Positions 7,598-16,258 of a stretch of 43,929 bases of DNA are shown here, piece by piece. The notes under the pieces are model-generated. The model was not told the DNA's origin and did no database searches. It saw nothing but the letters and a program-made list of their open reading frames with translations. The DNA comes from Clostridia bacterium (GTDB taxonomy: Bacteria; Bacillota; Peptococcia; DRI-13; SV3-B141). The first letter of the stretch is position 1. Every line of letters starts with the position of its first letter. A program made the translations under genes and the position numbers. Location of the stretch: positions 1 through 43,929 of the forward strand of contig JAHDSB010000148.1 of the NCBI GenBank assembly GCA_018433015.1, written 5' to 3'.

Positions 7598-8833
7598 GTG
7601 AGTAAAAAATCTCCTAATAGATGGATCATATTGCTGGCGTGCGTGATCATCAACCTATGCTTAGGGGCAGGTTATGCCTGGAGCGTATTTCAAACTCCCT
7701 TAATAGAACAATTTGGTTGGACTACTTCCCAGGCTTCCCTAGCTTTTAGCCTTTCCTTTGGTATGGTACCCATAGCCATGATTATCTTTGGTCCCCTTCA
7801 GGATAGGAAAGGGCCCAAAAAGATCACCTTTGGGGGAGGAATCTTGTTTGGCTTAGGATTACTTGCCACAGGATCAATTAATTCCCTAATAGGTTTGTAT
7901 CTTACTTATGGTGTGATAGCCGGTATGGGTATTGGCATGGCCTATGGATGTTGTGTGGCTACTCCTGTAAAGTGGTTCCCTGATAAAAGAGGTCTGGCAG
8001 GAGGATTGACAGCTGCTGGTTTTGGTTCCGGTGCTATAGTCTTTGCGCCTCTGGCAGTTTCGTTAATAGAAAAGTTTAATGTAATGAGCACTTTTAAAAT
8101 ATTAGGTATAGCTTTTTTAATCGTTATCTGTTTATGTGCCTTGCTGGTGCAAGAACCGAAAAAAGAGGAGCAAGAGGAAAAGAAGGGCACCCAAAATGTA
8201 TCAGCTTTAGCAAATAGTAATGATGCCACTGCGCGGGAAATGCTTAAGACAGGTAAATTCTATATCTTATGGGCTATGTACATTATTGGTTGTATTTCGG
8301 GACTAATGATTATCGGCCACGCCTCACCTATAGCTCAAGAACAGATTGGACTTACACCTCAAGTAGCGGCTGTAGCCGTGAGCATTATCGGTTTGGCTAA
8401 TACTTTAGGCAGAATAGTGTGGGGAAGTGTTTCTGACAAAATGGGGCGTTATAAGACTTTAATTCTTATGTATATCATGGCCGGTGTAATGATGGTGTTA
8501 TTAAACGGGGCCAGAAGCTTTGGAATGTTTATCATAACTGTTTCTGGAATAGCCCTTTGTTTTGGAGGATTTTTAGGGATATTTCCTTCAATTACCGCAG
8601 ATAACTTCGGCACGAAAAACTTAGGTGTTAACTATGGTTTTGTTTTTACGGCCTTTGGTTTGGCAGCTATTATAGCTCCTAGAATGGCCGCTGTTATTAA
8701 AGAATCTAGTGGGGGAGATTATGGTCGGGCTTTTATAATTTCGGCACTTTTAAGTATTGCAGGTATCATACTTACTCTAATTATTACGCGACAACAGAAA
8801 AAAACCCAAGTAATGTCTACACCGGTTGAATAA
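7598..8833 (+). CDS. MFS transporter, oxalate/formate antiporter-like (OFA) family
   Basis: A 411-aa carrier with about twelve membrane helices. The OFA-type N-terminus (RWIILLACVIINL, then GAGYAWSVFQTPL) and the DRKGPKK loop between helices 2 and 3 are clear. The central cytoplasmic loop (about residues 186-215) is rich in Glu and Lys. OFA proteins exchange or import small organic acids. In this operon a role in 4-hydroxybutyrate, crotonate or acetate transport is the natural inference, not shown by the sequence. The start is GTG 7598, seven bases after AAGGAG; the ATG overlapping it is immediately followed by TGA. It lies 28 bases after the CoA-transferase. Confidence 0.85.
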   Translation: MSKKSPNRWIILLACVIINLCLGAGYAWSVFQTPLIEQFGWTTSQASLAFSLSFGMVPIAMIIFGPLQDRKGPKKITFGGGILFGLGLLATGSINSLIGLYLTYGVIAGMGIGMAYGCCVATPVKWFPDKRGLAGGLTAAGFGSGAIVFAPLAVSLIEKFNVMSTFKILGIAFLIVICLCALLVQEPKKEEQEEKKGTQNVSALANSNDATAREMLKTGKFYILWAMYIIGCISGLMIIGHASPIAQEQIGLTPQVAAVAVSIIGLANTLGRIVWGSVSDKMGRYKTLILMYIMAGVMMVLLNGARSFGMFIITVSGIALCFGGFLGIFPSITADNFGTKNLGVNYGFVFTAFGLAAIIAPRMAAVIKESSGGDYGRAFIISALLSIAGIILTLIITRQQKKTQVMSTPVE

Positions 8834-9007
8834 AAACCGTAGCTTTTATAGCAACCCATGTTTATGGTAGCGGAGCATTTTTAGTCTGCTGCTGAGCAAA
8901 TAATCAAGGGAATGAAAAGAAAGGTAGGGGGTGAAACAAGGAGTTCTATAATTTGCAACATTTTGAAATTATAAAAAATTAAAGAATGTGAAGGAGGAAT
9001 TTTTAGT

Positions 9008-10585
9008 ATGGCAATTAAAACTAAAGAACAATATCAACAGAGTATTCGGGATCGTAAACCTATGAATGTATGGTTTTTGGGGGAAAAAGTTGAAGATGTA
9101 ACTACTTTTCCGCCTTTAGCTGCCAGTTTTAGTGCAGTTTCTAAAGTATATGAGCTGGCCAGTGATCCGGATTGGCAAGATTTAGTTACAGTTGAATCTC
9201 ATATCAATGGTGAAAGAGTAAGCATCTATAATGCTCCCTTAAGAACGCCGGAAGAAGCTAACAAAAAGACTAGAGCAGCCCGGGCCTTTGCAGAAGTAAT
9301 CGGCTGTTGTACTCACCGTTGCACAGGTTCCGAAGGTTTTGCCGGCTTAGGTCCTTGTACTTATGACATGGATCAAGATTTGGGGACCGACTATTTCCAA
9401 CGTTTCACAAAATTTATGGATTATGTACAGAGAAATGATTTAAGTTGTACTGTAACTGTAACAGATGTAAAAGGTCTGCGTACTTTACCACCTCATAAAC
9501 AACCTGATAAAGACATGTATGTTCATATAGATGAATATCGCGAAGACGGCATTGTCATCAGCGGTTATAAGGCTAACCAGACAGGCATTCTCTTCGCCCA
9601 TGAAGTAGTTATTGTACCCACAACAGCAATGAAAGAAGAAGATAAAGATTTTGCAGTTGCGTGTGCTGTACCTGCCGATGCCCCCGGCATTACTTATGTT
9701 TTGGGTCGTACCCCTCAAGACAAGCGTTTCTTTGAAGTAGGAGGAGATATTGAGGGCATAGATCTGGGCAAAAACTACGCTGACCACCAAGCTTTCGTAT
9801 ATTTTGATCATGTTTTTGTTCCTAAAGAAAGAGTATTTTTATGCGGTGAATGGCAATATGTTGGTCGCTTGTTGAGTTACTTTACGGCAGTACACCGTTT
9901 GACTGCTGGTGGTTGTAAAGCCGGTGGCTGTACGGCCTTAGCCGGAGCTGCAAGTTTGATTACCGAGATGATTGGTGTTAACAGAGCCGGGCATATTAAA
10001 GAAAAATTAACGGAAATGGTAATAACTGCTGAACAAGTATATGGATTATCTTTAGCAGCAGGCACGGAAGGCTTTACTCATCCCAGTGGTTTCTGGGTAC
10101 CCAATCCCCTCATGGCTCATACCTGCAAATGGACTTGTACCTGGATTCCTTTCAACGCTGTACGTTATGCCCGTGAAATAATTGCCGGTACAGGCGAAAC
10201 TGCTCCATCAGAACTAGATATGCGTAGTCCTGTAATAGGAGACATCTGTCAAAGAGAATTCAATCCCGGTAATCCTAAGTATGATGCTTTTGATCGACTC
10301 CGTGCCACTAGGTTTATTGAGCATATGACTCGTGGTTCAAACTGGACAGCTATGGCTCTTCATGGTGGTGGAAACCCTGAAGCTGCTCGTATGATGGCTA
10401 TGAGATTTACAGATTGGAAGCACTTACAAGATATGGTTAAAGTAGCTACAGGTATGGAAAAAGATCCGAAGATCTGTAAAAGTGTATTAGACAGTATCGG
10501 TAAGCGAAGTGGCAGAATAGATACCTTACAGGATCTACCTTGTGTCTGTGCCAAGGCAGAAAAAGAAGCTGCTGCTACAAAATAA
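9008..10585 (+). CDS. abfD: 4-hydroxybutyryl-CoA dehydratase / vinylacetyl-CoA delta-isomerase
   Basis: The 525-aa protein is a flavin and [4Fe-4S] enzyme that dehydrates 4-hydroxybutyryl-CoA to crotonyl-CoA through a ketyl radical. The cluster ligands of the C. aminobutyricum enzyme (Cys99, Cys103, His292, Cys299) have clear counterparts: Cys101 and Cys105 in CCTHRCTGSEG, and His296 with Cys303 in HRLTAGGCKAGG. The acyl-CoA-dehydrogenase-like fold region and the YFDHVFVP motif are present. It is slightly longer than the 490-aa reference. The ATG at 9008 follows AAGGAGG. A 174-base leader separates it from the MFS gene. That leader holds an 8-bp inverted repeat (8947-8954 with 8966-8973), and I found no promoter I trust there. 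This is the key enzyme that defines the operon. Confidence 0.95.
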   Translation: MAIKTKEQYQQSIRDRKPMNVWFLGEKVEDVTTFPPLAASFSAVSKVYELASDPDWQDLVTVESHINGERVSIYNAPLRTPEEANKKTRAARAFAEVIGCCTHRCTGSEGFAGLGPCTYDMDQDLGTDYFQRFTKFMDYVQRNDLSCTVTVTDVKGLRTLPPHKQPDKDMYVHIDEYREDGIVISGYKANQTGILFAHEVVIVPTTAMKEEDKDFAVACAVPADAPGITYVLGRTPQDKRFFEVGGDIEGIDLGKNYADHQAFVYFDHVFVPKERVFLCGEWQYVGRLLSYFTAVHRLTAGGCKAGGCTALAGAASLITEMIGVNRAGHIKEKLTEMVITAEQVYGLSLAAGTEGFTHPSGFWVPNPLMAHTCKWTCTWIPFNAVRYAREIIAGTGETAPSELDMRSPVIGDICQREFNPGNPKYDAFDRLRATRFIEHMTRGSNWTAMALHGGGNPEAARMMAMRFTDWKHLQDMVKVATGMEKDPKICKSVLDSIGKRSGRIDTLQDLPCVCAKAEKEAAATK

Positions 10586-10605
10586 ATATTAATTTTAAGT
10601 GAAGA

Positions 10606-10634
10606 TAGTGCCGCATCAAGAAGGTGCGGCATTA
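10606..10634 (+). other. Intergenic hairpin between abfD and crotonase gene
   Basis: TGCCGCA (10609-10615) and TGCGGCA (10625-10631) form a perfect 7-bp stem, extendable to 10 bp with one G-U. No T-tract follows, so it is more likely an mRNA processing or stability hairpin, or a partial attenuator, than a terminator. Confidence 0.55.
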
Positions 10635-10664
10635 TCGTCAAAAATTAGGTTAGGAGTGATTTTA

Positions 10665-11441
10665 GTGGATAATATCGTATTCCAAGTGGATGGACATCTA
10701 GCTGAAATTACTATAAATAGACCTAAAGCTTTAAATGCTTTAAATAGTGCTACCTTAAAAGAATTGCAAGTTGTAATAGAAGAAATAGCTAACAATAGTG
10801 AAATAAGAGTAGTTATTTTAACGGGATCAGGCAAAAAAGCCTTTGTAGCCGGTGCCGATATTACAGAAATGAAAGAAATGAATGCTATTGAAGCAAGAGC
10901 TTTTGGCAGGCTAGGTCAAAAAGTATTTTCCTCATTAGAAAACTTACCTCAAGTTGTCATCGCGGCAGTTAATGGTTTTGCCCTGGGGGGAGGCTGTGAG
11001 CTTTCTATGGCCTGTGATATGCGGTTGGCTTCTACTAAAGCAAAATTTGGCCAGCCGGAAGTTGGTTTAGGTATTACTCCGGGATTTGCCGGAACCCAGA
11101 GATTACCCAGGTTAGTAGGTAAAGGGAGAGCCAAGGAACTCATCTATACCGCAGATGTAATTGATGCTCAAGAAGCTTATAGGATTGGCTTAGTTAATAA
11201 AATTTATGAGCCTGAAGAATTACTGGATAAAGCTAGAGAACTGGCCCACAAAATTATTAGCAAAGGACCGTGTGCCGTATCATTAGCAAAGTCAGCTATT
11301 AATAACGGTCTAAACATGGATACGGAATCAGCTTTTAATTATGAGGCAGAAATTTTTGGTTTATGTTTTGCTACTAAAGATCAAAAAGAAGGGATGGCTG
11401 CTTTTGTAGATAAACGTAAAGCAGATTTTAAAGGATGCTAA
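10665..11441 (+). CDS. crt: Crotonase / 3-hydroxybutyryl-CoA dehydratase (enoyl-CoA hydratase family)
   Basis: The 258-aa protein hydrates crotonyl-CoA to 3-hydroxybutyryl-CoA. The oxyanion-hole region AFVAGADITEM, the first catalytic Glu in GGGCELSMACD and the second in FGQPEVGLGITPG are all present (equivalents of Glu144 and Glu164 of rat enoyl-CoA hydratase). The frame is open from 10599, but those 22 extra residues cover the intergenic hairpin and do not look like the family. GTG 10665 lies eight bases after TAGGAG and gives the usual length. It is the fourth gene of the 4-hydroxybutyrate operon and takes the product of AbfD. Confidence 0.93.
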   Translation: MDNIVFQVDGHLAEITINRPKALNALNSATLKELQVVIEEIANNSEIRVVILTGSGKKAFVAGADITEMKEMNAIEARAFGRLGQKVFSSLENLPQVVIAAVNGFALGGGCELSMACDMRLASTKAKFGQPEVGLGITPGFAGTQRLPRLVGKGRAKELIYTADVIDAQEAYRIGLVNKIYEPEELLDKARELAHKIISKGPCAVSLAKSAINNGLNMDTESAFNYEAEIFGLCFATKDQKEGMAAFVDKRKADFKGC

Positions 11442-11495
11442 AAATATTTTTTTAGAGATATAACAGCAAGGGATTCAGTGAGAGGAGAGTGAACT

Positions 11496-12335
11496 ATGAA
11501 GGTTTTAGTTTGTGGAGCAGGTACTATGGGTTCAGGTATAGCCCAGGTTATGGCAGAAGCCGGTCATGATATCCTCTTAAGAGATATTTCCGAAGATTTT
11601 GTTAAGAGGGGAATTAAAAATATAGAGAAAAACCTTAGCCGCAAAGCTGATAAAGGTAAAATTAGTCAGGATGATAAAGCAGCCATCCTAGGTAGAATTA
11701 AAGGGTTAATTTCTCTTGATGGTGCTAAGGATGTAGATTTTGTGATAGAAGCCATCGTAGAAAGAATGGAAACTAAGAAAGTATTATTTAAAGAGCTGGA
11801 CCAAATCTGTAAAGAGTCAACTATTTTAGCTTCTAATACCTCGGCCTTAAGTATTAGTGAAATTGCAGCAGTAACAGGCAGACCGGAAAAAGTTATTGGT
11901 ATGCACTTTTTCAATCCCGCGCCGGTTATGAAGCTTATAGAAGTAACAAAAGGAGCCGGTACTAGCGAAGAGACATATCAATACGTAAAGGAATTATCTG
12001 AATCTTTAGGCAAAACCCCTGTTACAGTAGAAGAAGCCCCCGGTTTTATAGTTAACAGAATATTAATACCTATGATTAATGAAGCAGCTTATATCTATAT
12101 GGAAGGTGTAGCCTCCGCCGAAGATATTGATGCGGCTATGAAATTAGGGGCTAACCACCCCATTGGTCCATTGGCCTTAGGTGATTTAATTGGCTTAGAT
12201 GTATGTTTATTAATAATGGATACCTTATACACTGAATTCGGTGATGGAAAATACCGTCCATGTCCTTTACTGAGAAAAATGGTTAGAGCAGGTTTCTTAG
12301 GGAGAAAGACCAAAAAAGGATTCTACTCTTACTAA
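11496..12335 (+). CDS. hbd: 3-hydroxybutyryl-CoA dehydrogenase
   Basis: This 279-aa protein oxidises 3-hydroxybutyryl-CoA to acetoacetyl-CoA. The Rossmann loop [11 protein letters not shown] is at residues 7-17, the catalytic His is His137 in [15 protein letters not shown], and the C-terminal dimerisation domain contains [15 protein letters not shown] and [15 protein letters not shown]. Length matches clostridial Hbd (about 282). Asp30 at the end of strand beta-2 suggests NAD rather than NADP. The ATG at 11496 follows GAGAGGAG. In this operon the reaction should run in the oxidative direction and generate NADH. Confidence 0.95.
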   Translation: MKVLVCGAGTMGSGIAQVMAEAGHDILLRDISEDFVKRGIKNIEKNLSRKADKGKISQDDKAAILGRIKGLISLDGAKDVDFVIEAIVERMETKKVLFKELDQICKESTILASNTSALSISEIAAVTGRPEKVIGMHFFNPAPVMKLIEVTKGAGTSEETYQYVKELSESLGKTPVTVEEAPGFIVNRILIPMINEAAYIYMEGVASAEDIDAAMKLGANHPIGPLALGDLIGLDVCLLIMDTLYTEFGDGKYRPCPLLRKMVRAGFLGRKTKKGFYSY

Positions 12336-12340
12336 ACTAT

Positions 12341-12403
12341 AAACAGAGTTCTTAGCTTCAGCAGGAGTTTTGAACTGCCCCTGAAGGTTAGGAATCGTTA
12401 TCC
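12341..12403 (+). repeat. Copy A of a 63-bp intergenic hairpin repeat
   Basis: This stretch, six bases after the hbd stop, is 51/63 identical to 18850-18912. It contains CTTCAG and CTGAAG arms around an inner AGTT-TTG-AACT stem. The outer stem is imperfect compared with copy B. There is no T-tract, so readthrough into thlA is likely. Confidence 0.7.
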
Positions 12404-12434
12404 TTTGGATAAAAATAAACAGGAGGTTTAGTAT

Positions 12435-13610
12435 ATGAGAGAAGTTGTTATCCTAAGCGCCGTCAGAACAGCTATCGGCACTTTTGGCGGTTCTTTAACT
12501 AATATATCTGCAACAGAATTAGGCAGTATAGTCATCAAAGAAGCTATGCAACGAGCTTCAGTAGCACCGGAAAATGTAGATGAAGTAATCATGGGTTGTG
12601 TATTGCAAGCAGGATTAGGACAGAATGTAGCCCGTCAATCCTCGCTCCGGGCTGGTATACCAAACTATGTCCCTACCATGACCATTAATAAAGTGTGTGG
12701 CTCTGGCTTAAAATCAGTAAACCTGGCTGCGCAAGAAATAATGTTGGGTAACGCCGATCTTATCGTGGCAGGGGGAACAGAAAACATGTCGGCAGCGCCT
12801 TACCTGGTACCTAAAGCCCGTTATGGTTACAGAATGGGGGATGGAAAAATTGTAGATGAAATGATCAAAGACGGGTTATGGTGTGCCATGAACGATTATC
12901 ATATGGGAATCACTGCAGAAAACATCGCAGAAAGATGGGGCATCACTAGGGAAGAGCAAGATGCATTCGGAGTGGCCAGTCAACAAAAGGCTGAAAAAGC
13001 CATCAAAGAAGGGCGTTTCGTAGATGAAATTATTCCCGTACAAGTTCCCGTTAAAAAAAGTTTTAAAGAATTTGCCGTAGACGAACATCCTAGATTCGGT
13101 GCTACCATAGAGGGCTTAGCTAAATTAAAACCAGCCTTCAAGAAAGGTGGTACAGTAACAGCCGGCAATGCTTCAGGTATTAATGATGGAGCAGCAGCTT
13201 TAGTCATAGCAAGTGCAGAAAAAGCTCAGGAATTAGGGGTGGAGCCTTTAGCCAGATTTGTTATGGGTGCATCGGCTGCTGTTGATCCTGCCATTATGGG
13301 GATAGGTCCGGTGGAAGCAACCAAAAAGGTACTGGCTAAATCTGGTTGGAAAATGAGTGATCTGGAGCTTATTGAGGCTAATGAAGCTTTTGCAGCCCAA
13401 TCCTTAGCTGTGGCTAAAGAACTTAAATTTAATATGGATATTGTTAATGTTAATGGAGGGGCTATTGCCTTAGGTCATCCTATTGGTGCCAGTGGAGCAA
13501 GAATATTAGTTACACTTCTTTACGAGATGCGGAAAAGAAATGTTAAGAAAGGCCTTGCTACCCTGTGTATAGGGGGAGGCCAGGGAGTAGCGACTTTAGT
13601 TGAAAGATAA
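12435..13610 (+). CDS. thlA: Acetyl-CoA acetyltransferase (thiolase)
   Basis: A 391-aa degradative/biosynthetic-type thiolase. The acylated Cys88 is in [11 protein letters not shown], the NEAFAAQ motif is near 317, the catalytic His is in [10 protein letters not shown], and the second Cys is in TLCIGGGQG. It cleaves acetoacetyl-CoA with CoA into two acetyl-CoA, the last step of the 4-hydroxybutyrate route here; one acetyl-CoA can recharge the CoA-transferase. The ATG at 12435 follows ACAGGAGG. It ends the operon, before a long hairpin. Confidence 0.95.
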   Translation: MREVVILSAVRTAIGTFGGSLTNISATELGSIVIKEAMQRASVAPENVDEVIMGCVLQAGLGQNVARQSSLRAGIPNYVPTMTINKVCGSGLKSVNLAAQEIMLGNADLIVAGGTENMSAAPYLVPKARYGYRMGDGKIVDEMIKDGLWCAMNDYHMGITAENIAERWGITREEQDAFGVASQQKAEKAIKEGRFVDEIIPVQVPVKKSFKEFAVDEHPRFGATIEGLAKLKPAFKKGGTVTAGNASGINDGAAALVIASAEKAQELGVEPLARFVMGASAAVDPAIMGIGPVEATKKVLAKSGWKMSDLELIEANEAFAAQSLAVAKELKFNMDIVNVNGGAIALGHPIGASGARILVTLLYEMRKRNVKKGLATLCIGGGQGVATLVER

Positions 13611-13623
13611 AAGGTATAGCTGT

Positions 13624-13681
13624 AATAAAAGCATAAGTAAAAGGGTGAGATAGTCCTCACCCTTTTACTTATGCTTTTATT
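13624..13681. terminator. Long bidirectional hairpin terminator
   Basis: Arms 13624-13649 and 13656-13681 pair perfectly over 26 bp around a 6-base loop. The arm ends are A/T-rich, giving a CTTTTATT tail on the plus strand and the mirror on the minus strand. It lies between the convergent thlA and the ArAE-type gene and can serve both. Confidence 0.85.
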
Positions 13682-13691
13682 AAAAATATCT

Positions 13692-14771
13692 CTATTCAGG
13701 TAGTTGTTCATAATTGAGGAGTCTAACAGATTCTTTGGCAGCCCAGCGTATTTTATAGGTTATTAAGGAAACTTCAACTAAGGCATGTAGGTAATAGCTT
13801 CCCTCAGGAAATCTACTATGCCAGTTATTTAAAATACGATCTAGTTTTCTCCAGATATGGGGTTCAGGGAGAAAGACATTTTTATTTCCTTCCAGGAGTT
13901 TTTGTGACAATTTTTCATTATTAACTTTATAGATATCCAGCCCTTCTTGTAATAGGGCCAGTATTTCCTGGAATTCTGCACTAACAGGCAAGTCCCCGGC
14001 CTTCTTACGTCTTTCCAGTCGTTCTTGAGCTAAGAAGATGATATCTTTAGTTCTTTGCCAGAGACCTTTGTTGTATGTTATATAGTCGCTGAAAAATCTA
14101 ATTTCTAGAGGTGTTTTATCCTGACCTTCTTCAAAAAAAGGGTTAGTATCTTTATGATAAAGTTCATATAAGCGCTGACTTTCTCGTAATAACTTTTTGA
14201 TTTTTTTTCGTTGTTGAGCGAATTCCTCGTCTGTAAGAACATTTAATTGAAAATAATCTTGAATAGCCTTAGCGAAGGCTTCGGATATAACTGTGTTAGT
14301 TTCATTTAATTTTTGGATTAACAGATGGCGATAGCGGGGAGGAGCAATGGTAGCATTAACTAACAGAGCCGTTCCTACACCGATAAAAATAGCCAGGGAA
14401 CGCATCATGGCTTGTTGGAGAAATTGCTCGGGGGGAGAAGATAGCACAAAAATAGTTGCCATAATTCCTCCTGACATCCCGCTGCGCCATTTAAAGCGGT
14501 TGCAGATTACTATAATTAGGATTGTAGCTAAACCCATAACTAAAGGATGTGTACCTACTATAAGACCTAAAAGGGTGGCCAGAGCAATGGAAGTAAAATG
14601 AACCTGCATTTGAACTTTGGCATTATTGAGGCTTAGTCCCAAAGAAGGTTGTAGGTTAAGGACAGTAGCAGCACCCGCAAAAATAGCGGGATGTATATCA
14701 AGCAAAGTACAGAAATACATGCTGGTGGCCACTGCTATTCCTGTTTTAAGTGTTCTTGCTCCAATAAACAT
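13692..14771 (-). CDS. Aromatic acid exporter (ArAE, FUSC-like) family membrane protein
   Basis: The 359-aa protein has an N-terminal half with about five or six membrane helices (from GARTLKTGIAVATSMYF to SLAIFIGVGTALLVN) and a cytoplasmic, charged, helical C-terminal half. This is the layout of the YqjA-like proteins of Gram-positive bacteria. Members are annotated as possible exporters of aromatic acids, but direct evidence is thin. An upstream in-frame ATG exists at 14786. However, an AAGGAG lies between it and the ATG at 14771, six bases before the latter, so 14771 is preferred. It is monocistronic and convergent with thlA. Confidence 0.8.
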   Translation of the reverse strand: MFIGARTLKTGIAVATSMYFCTLLDIHPAIFAGAATVLNLQPSLGLSLNNAKVQMQVHFTSIALATLLGLIVGTHPLVMGLATILIIVICNRFKWRSGMSGGIMATIFVLSSPPEQFLQQAMMRSLAIFIGVGTALLVNATIAPPRYRHLLIQKLNETNTVISEAFAKAIQDYFQLNVLTDEEFAQQRKKIKKLLRESQRLYELYHKDTNPFFEEGQDKTPLEIRFFSDYITYNKGLWQRTKDIIFLAQERLERRKKAGDLPVSAEFQEILALLQEGLDIYKVNNEKLSQKLLEGNKNVFLPEPHIWRKLDRILNNWHSRFPEGSYYLHALVEVSLITYKIRWAAKESVRLLNYEQLPE

Positions 14772-14987
14772 AGACTTCTCCTTCATTCTTACTAATGGTT
14801 AAGGGGAATAGTTTAATATTAATCCTTATTATAATTTACTAAGGCACTTAAAATCTTGAATTAATATATTTTTAATAAAATATTAACAGGGTTTTTTCCT
14901 TGTTATACGTCTCTTTATTATGAAGAACAAATTACACCTTATAATCAAGGAAAGGTTCTATTATACTTAACAGATAAGGAGGTATGA

Positions 14988-15572
14988 ATGATGGATAATG
15001 TTAGTAGCCAATTACAAAAATGTTTAAGTTTAGAGAAAGAAGCTAGTGAATTGGGATGCAGCAGAACTAGTTTATTGTGGACAGAAGATATAGTGTTTGA
15101 CCCTAGGGTGACATTAAAATGTAAACAGAACCTGTGTACTCATTATGGAAATAACTTTATGTGTCCCCCTTATGTACAAGAGAACATTGACTACTTCCAG
15201 TGCGTTAATAAATATAAAATAGCATTGTTAATCCAAAAAGAAAAAGAATTACAAGCGAACTTGAGTACTGAGGAAATTGCAGCAGAATACAAGACACTTT
15301 TTTTAGATATTCTGGATATTATCCTGTCCTTAGAAAAGAGGGCCTTTAATTTGGGATTTACTTTTAGTATGGGGCTAGGTAGCGGTAATTGTAAATTATG
15401 TGATGCTTGTGCTGCTAAAACAGGGGGACAGGCTTGTATTAATCCGCAAAAAGCCCGACCCTCTATGGAAGCTGTAGGTATAGATGTTTTACGTACCTGT
15501 GCCGGTGTTAATTTTCCCCTGGATTTTCAAAGCCAAAAAATATCCGGAACCGGACTGATCTTATTAATTTAG
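14988..15572 (+). CDS. DUF2284 family predicted metal-binding protein
   Basis: A 194-aa Cys-rich protein with CKQNLCTHYGNNFMCPPY in the first half and CKLCDACAAKTGGQAC in the second half. That is the pattern of DUF2284, whose function is unknown and which is presumed to bind an iron-sulfur cluster or metal. No signal peptide or membrane segment is present, so it should be cytoplasmic. The start is one of two adjacent ATGs (14988 or 14991) after AAGGAGG. Flanking genes do not suggest a pathway. Confidence 0.85.
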   Translation: MMDNVSSQLQKCLSLEKEASELGCSRTSLLWTEDIVFDPRVTLKCKQNLCTHYGNNFMCPPYVQENIDYFQCVNKYKIALLIQKEKELQANLSTEEIAAEYKTLFLDILDIILSLEKRAFNLGFTFSMGLGSGNCKLCDACAAKTGGQACINPQKARPSMEAVGIDVLRTCAGVNFPLDFQSQKISGTGLILLI

Positions 15573-15615
15573 GATTCTAAAATTCACAATTAATTAAGAA
15601 AAAGACAAGTTTAAT

Positions 15616-15683
15616 TTAAGAAAGTGATAATTATTAATTAACAATATTTACGTATGATGATAGTAAATAATTCACTTTCTTAA
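15616..15683 (+). repeat. Inverted repeat in the leader of the PAP2 gene
   Basis: TTAAGAAAGTGA (15616-15627) is perfectly complementary to TCACTTTCTTAA (15672-15683). A further ATTATT/AATAAT pairing follows after a 2-base bulge. The arms flank about 44 AT-rich bases that may hold the promoter (TATGAT at 15653-15658). The right arm ends just before the ribosome-binding site AGAAGGGGG. Confidence 0.5.
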
Positions 15684-15700
15684 GAGAAGGGGGCGTTACA

Positions 15701-16225
15701 ATGGAGTATTTATCCCATCTTGTAGGGGTAGGAGATAGTGCCCTTTTCTATTATTTCAATAAGCGAGTGCGCTGCCGTATTTTCAATGTTTTAATGCCAC
15801 TGCTTACTCATCTGGGGGGCTTCTTCTTAACTACAGTAACTTGTCTACTAACCATGATTTTAGGTAGCAACAAATTATCTGGGGCAGGAAAGCAGGCTTT
15901 TGTAGCTCTCGTATTGAGTTTTATTATAGGGTATTTTTTGAAAAAGATTTTTACTAGACCCCGCCCTTATTTAGTATTAACCCAAGCCATGACAGGAAGT
16001 AAATTATTTAAAGATTATTCATTTCCTTCAGGTCATACTACAGCGGCTTTTTCAGTAGCTGTTAGTTATGTTTCGGCATATACATATTTACTGGTACCTT
16101 TAGTATTTTGTGCTGCACTGGTAGGTTTTTCGCGGATTTATTTGGGGCAACATTATCCTACAGATGTCTTAGCCGGAGGAATATTAGGTACAATTGTAGC
16201 CTTAGCTGTAACTTACTGGTTCTAG
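15701..16225 (+). CDS. PAP2-type phosphatase, undecaprenyl-diphosphatase-like
   Basis: A 174-aa integral membrane phosphatase with the three PAP2 signature motifs: K-x6-RP (KKIFTRPRP), PSGH (SFPSGHTTAAFS) and SR-x5-H-x3-D (SRIYLGQHYPTD). The two His and the Arg form the active site on the outer membrane face. Proteins of this size and layout in Gram-positive bacteria (BcrC type) dephosphorylate undecaprenyl pyrophosphate and can give bacitracin tolerance; other lipid phosphates are possible substrates. The ATG at 15701 follows AGAAGGGGG. It appears to be transcribed alone from the inverted-repeat-flanked leader. Confidence 0.9.
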   Translation: MEYLSHLVGVGDSALFYYFNKRVRCRIFNVLMPLLTHLGGFFLTTVTCLLTMILGSNKLSGAGKQAFVALVLSFIIGYFLKKIFTRPRPYLVLTQAMTGSKLFKDYSFPSGHTTAAFSVAVSYVSAYTYLLVPLVFCAALVGFSRIYLGQHYPTDVLAGGILGTIVALAVTYWF

Positions 16226-16258
16226 ATCACCGGTAAGTTTTTTTATTTATATATTGTT

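Noticed and set aside
8941-8960. GGAG...TTGC upstream of abfD as a second sigma-54 promoter
   Set aside because: The GG to GC spacing is 15, not 12, and the TGGCA box is missing.
8947-8973. Inverted repeat in the leader of abfD as an operator or attenuator
   Set aside because: Arms are only 8 bp and made of A/T almost entirely; no T-tract or known motif supports a function.
12341-12403. Hairpin after hbd as a terminator
   Set aside because: No T-tract follows, the gene order demands cotranscription of thlA, and the sequence matches a repeat found elsewhere.
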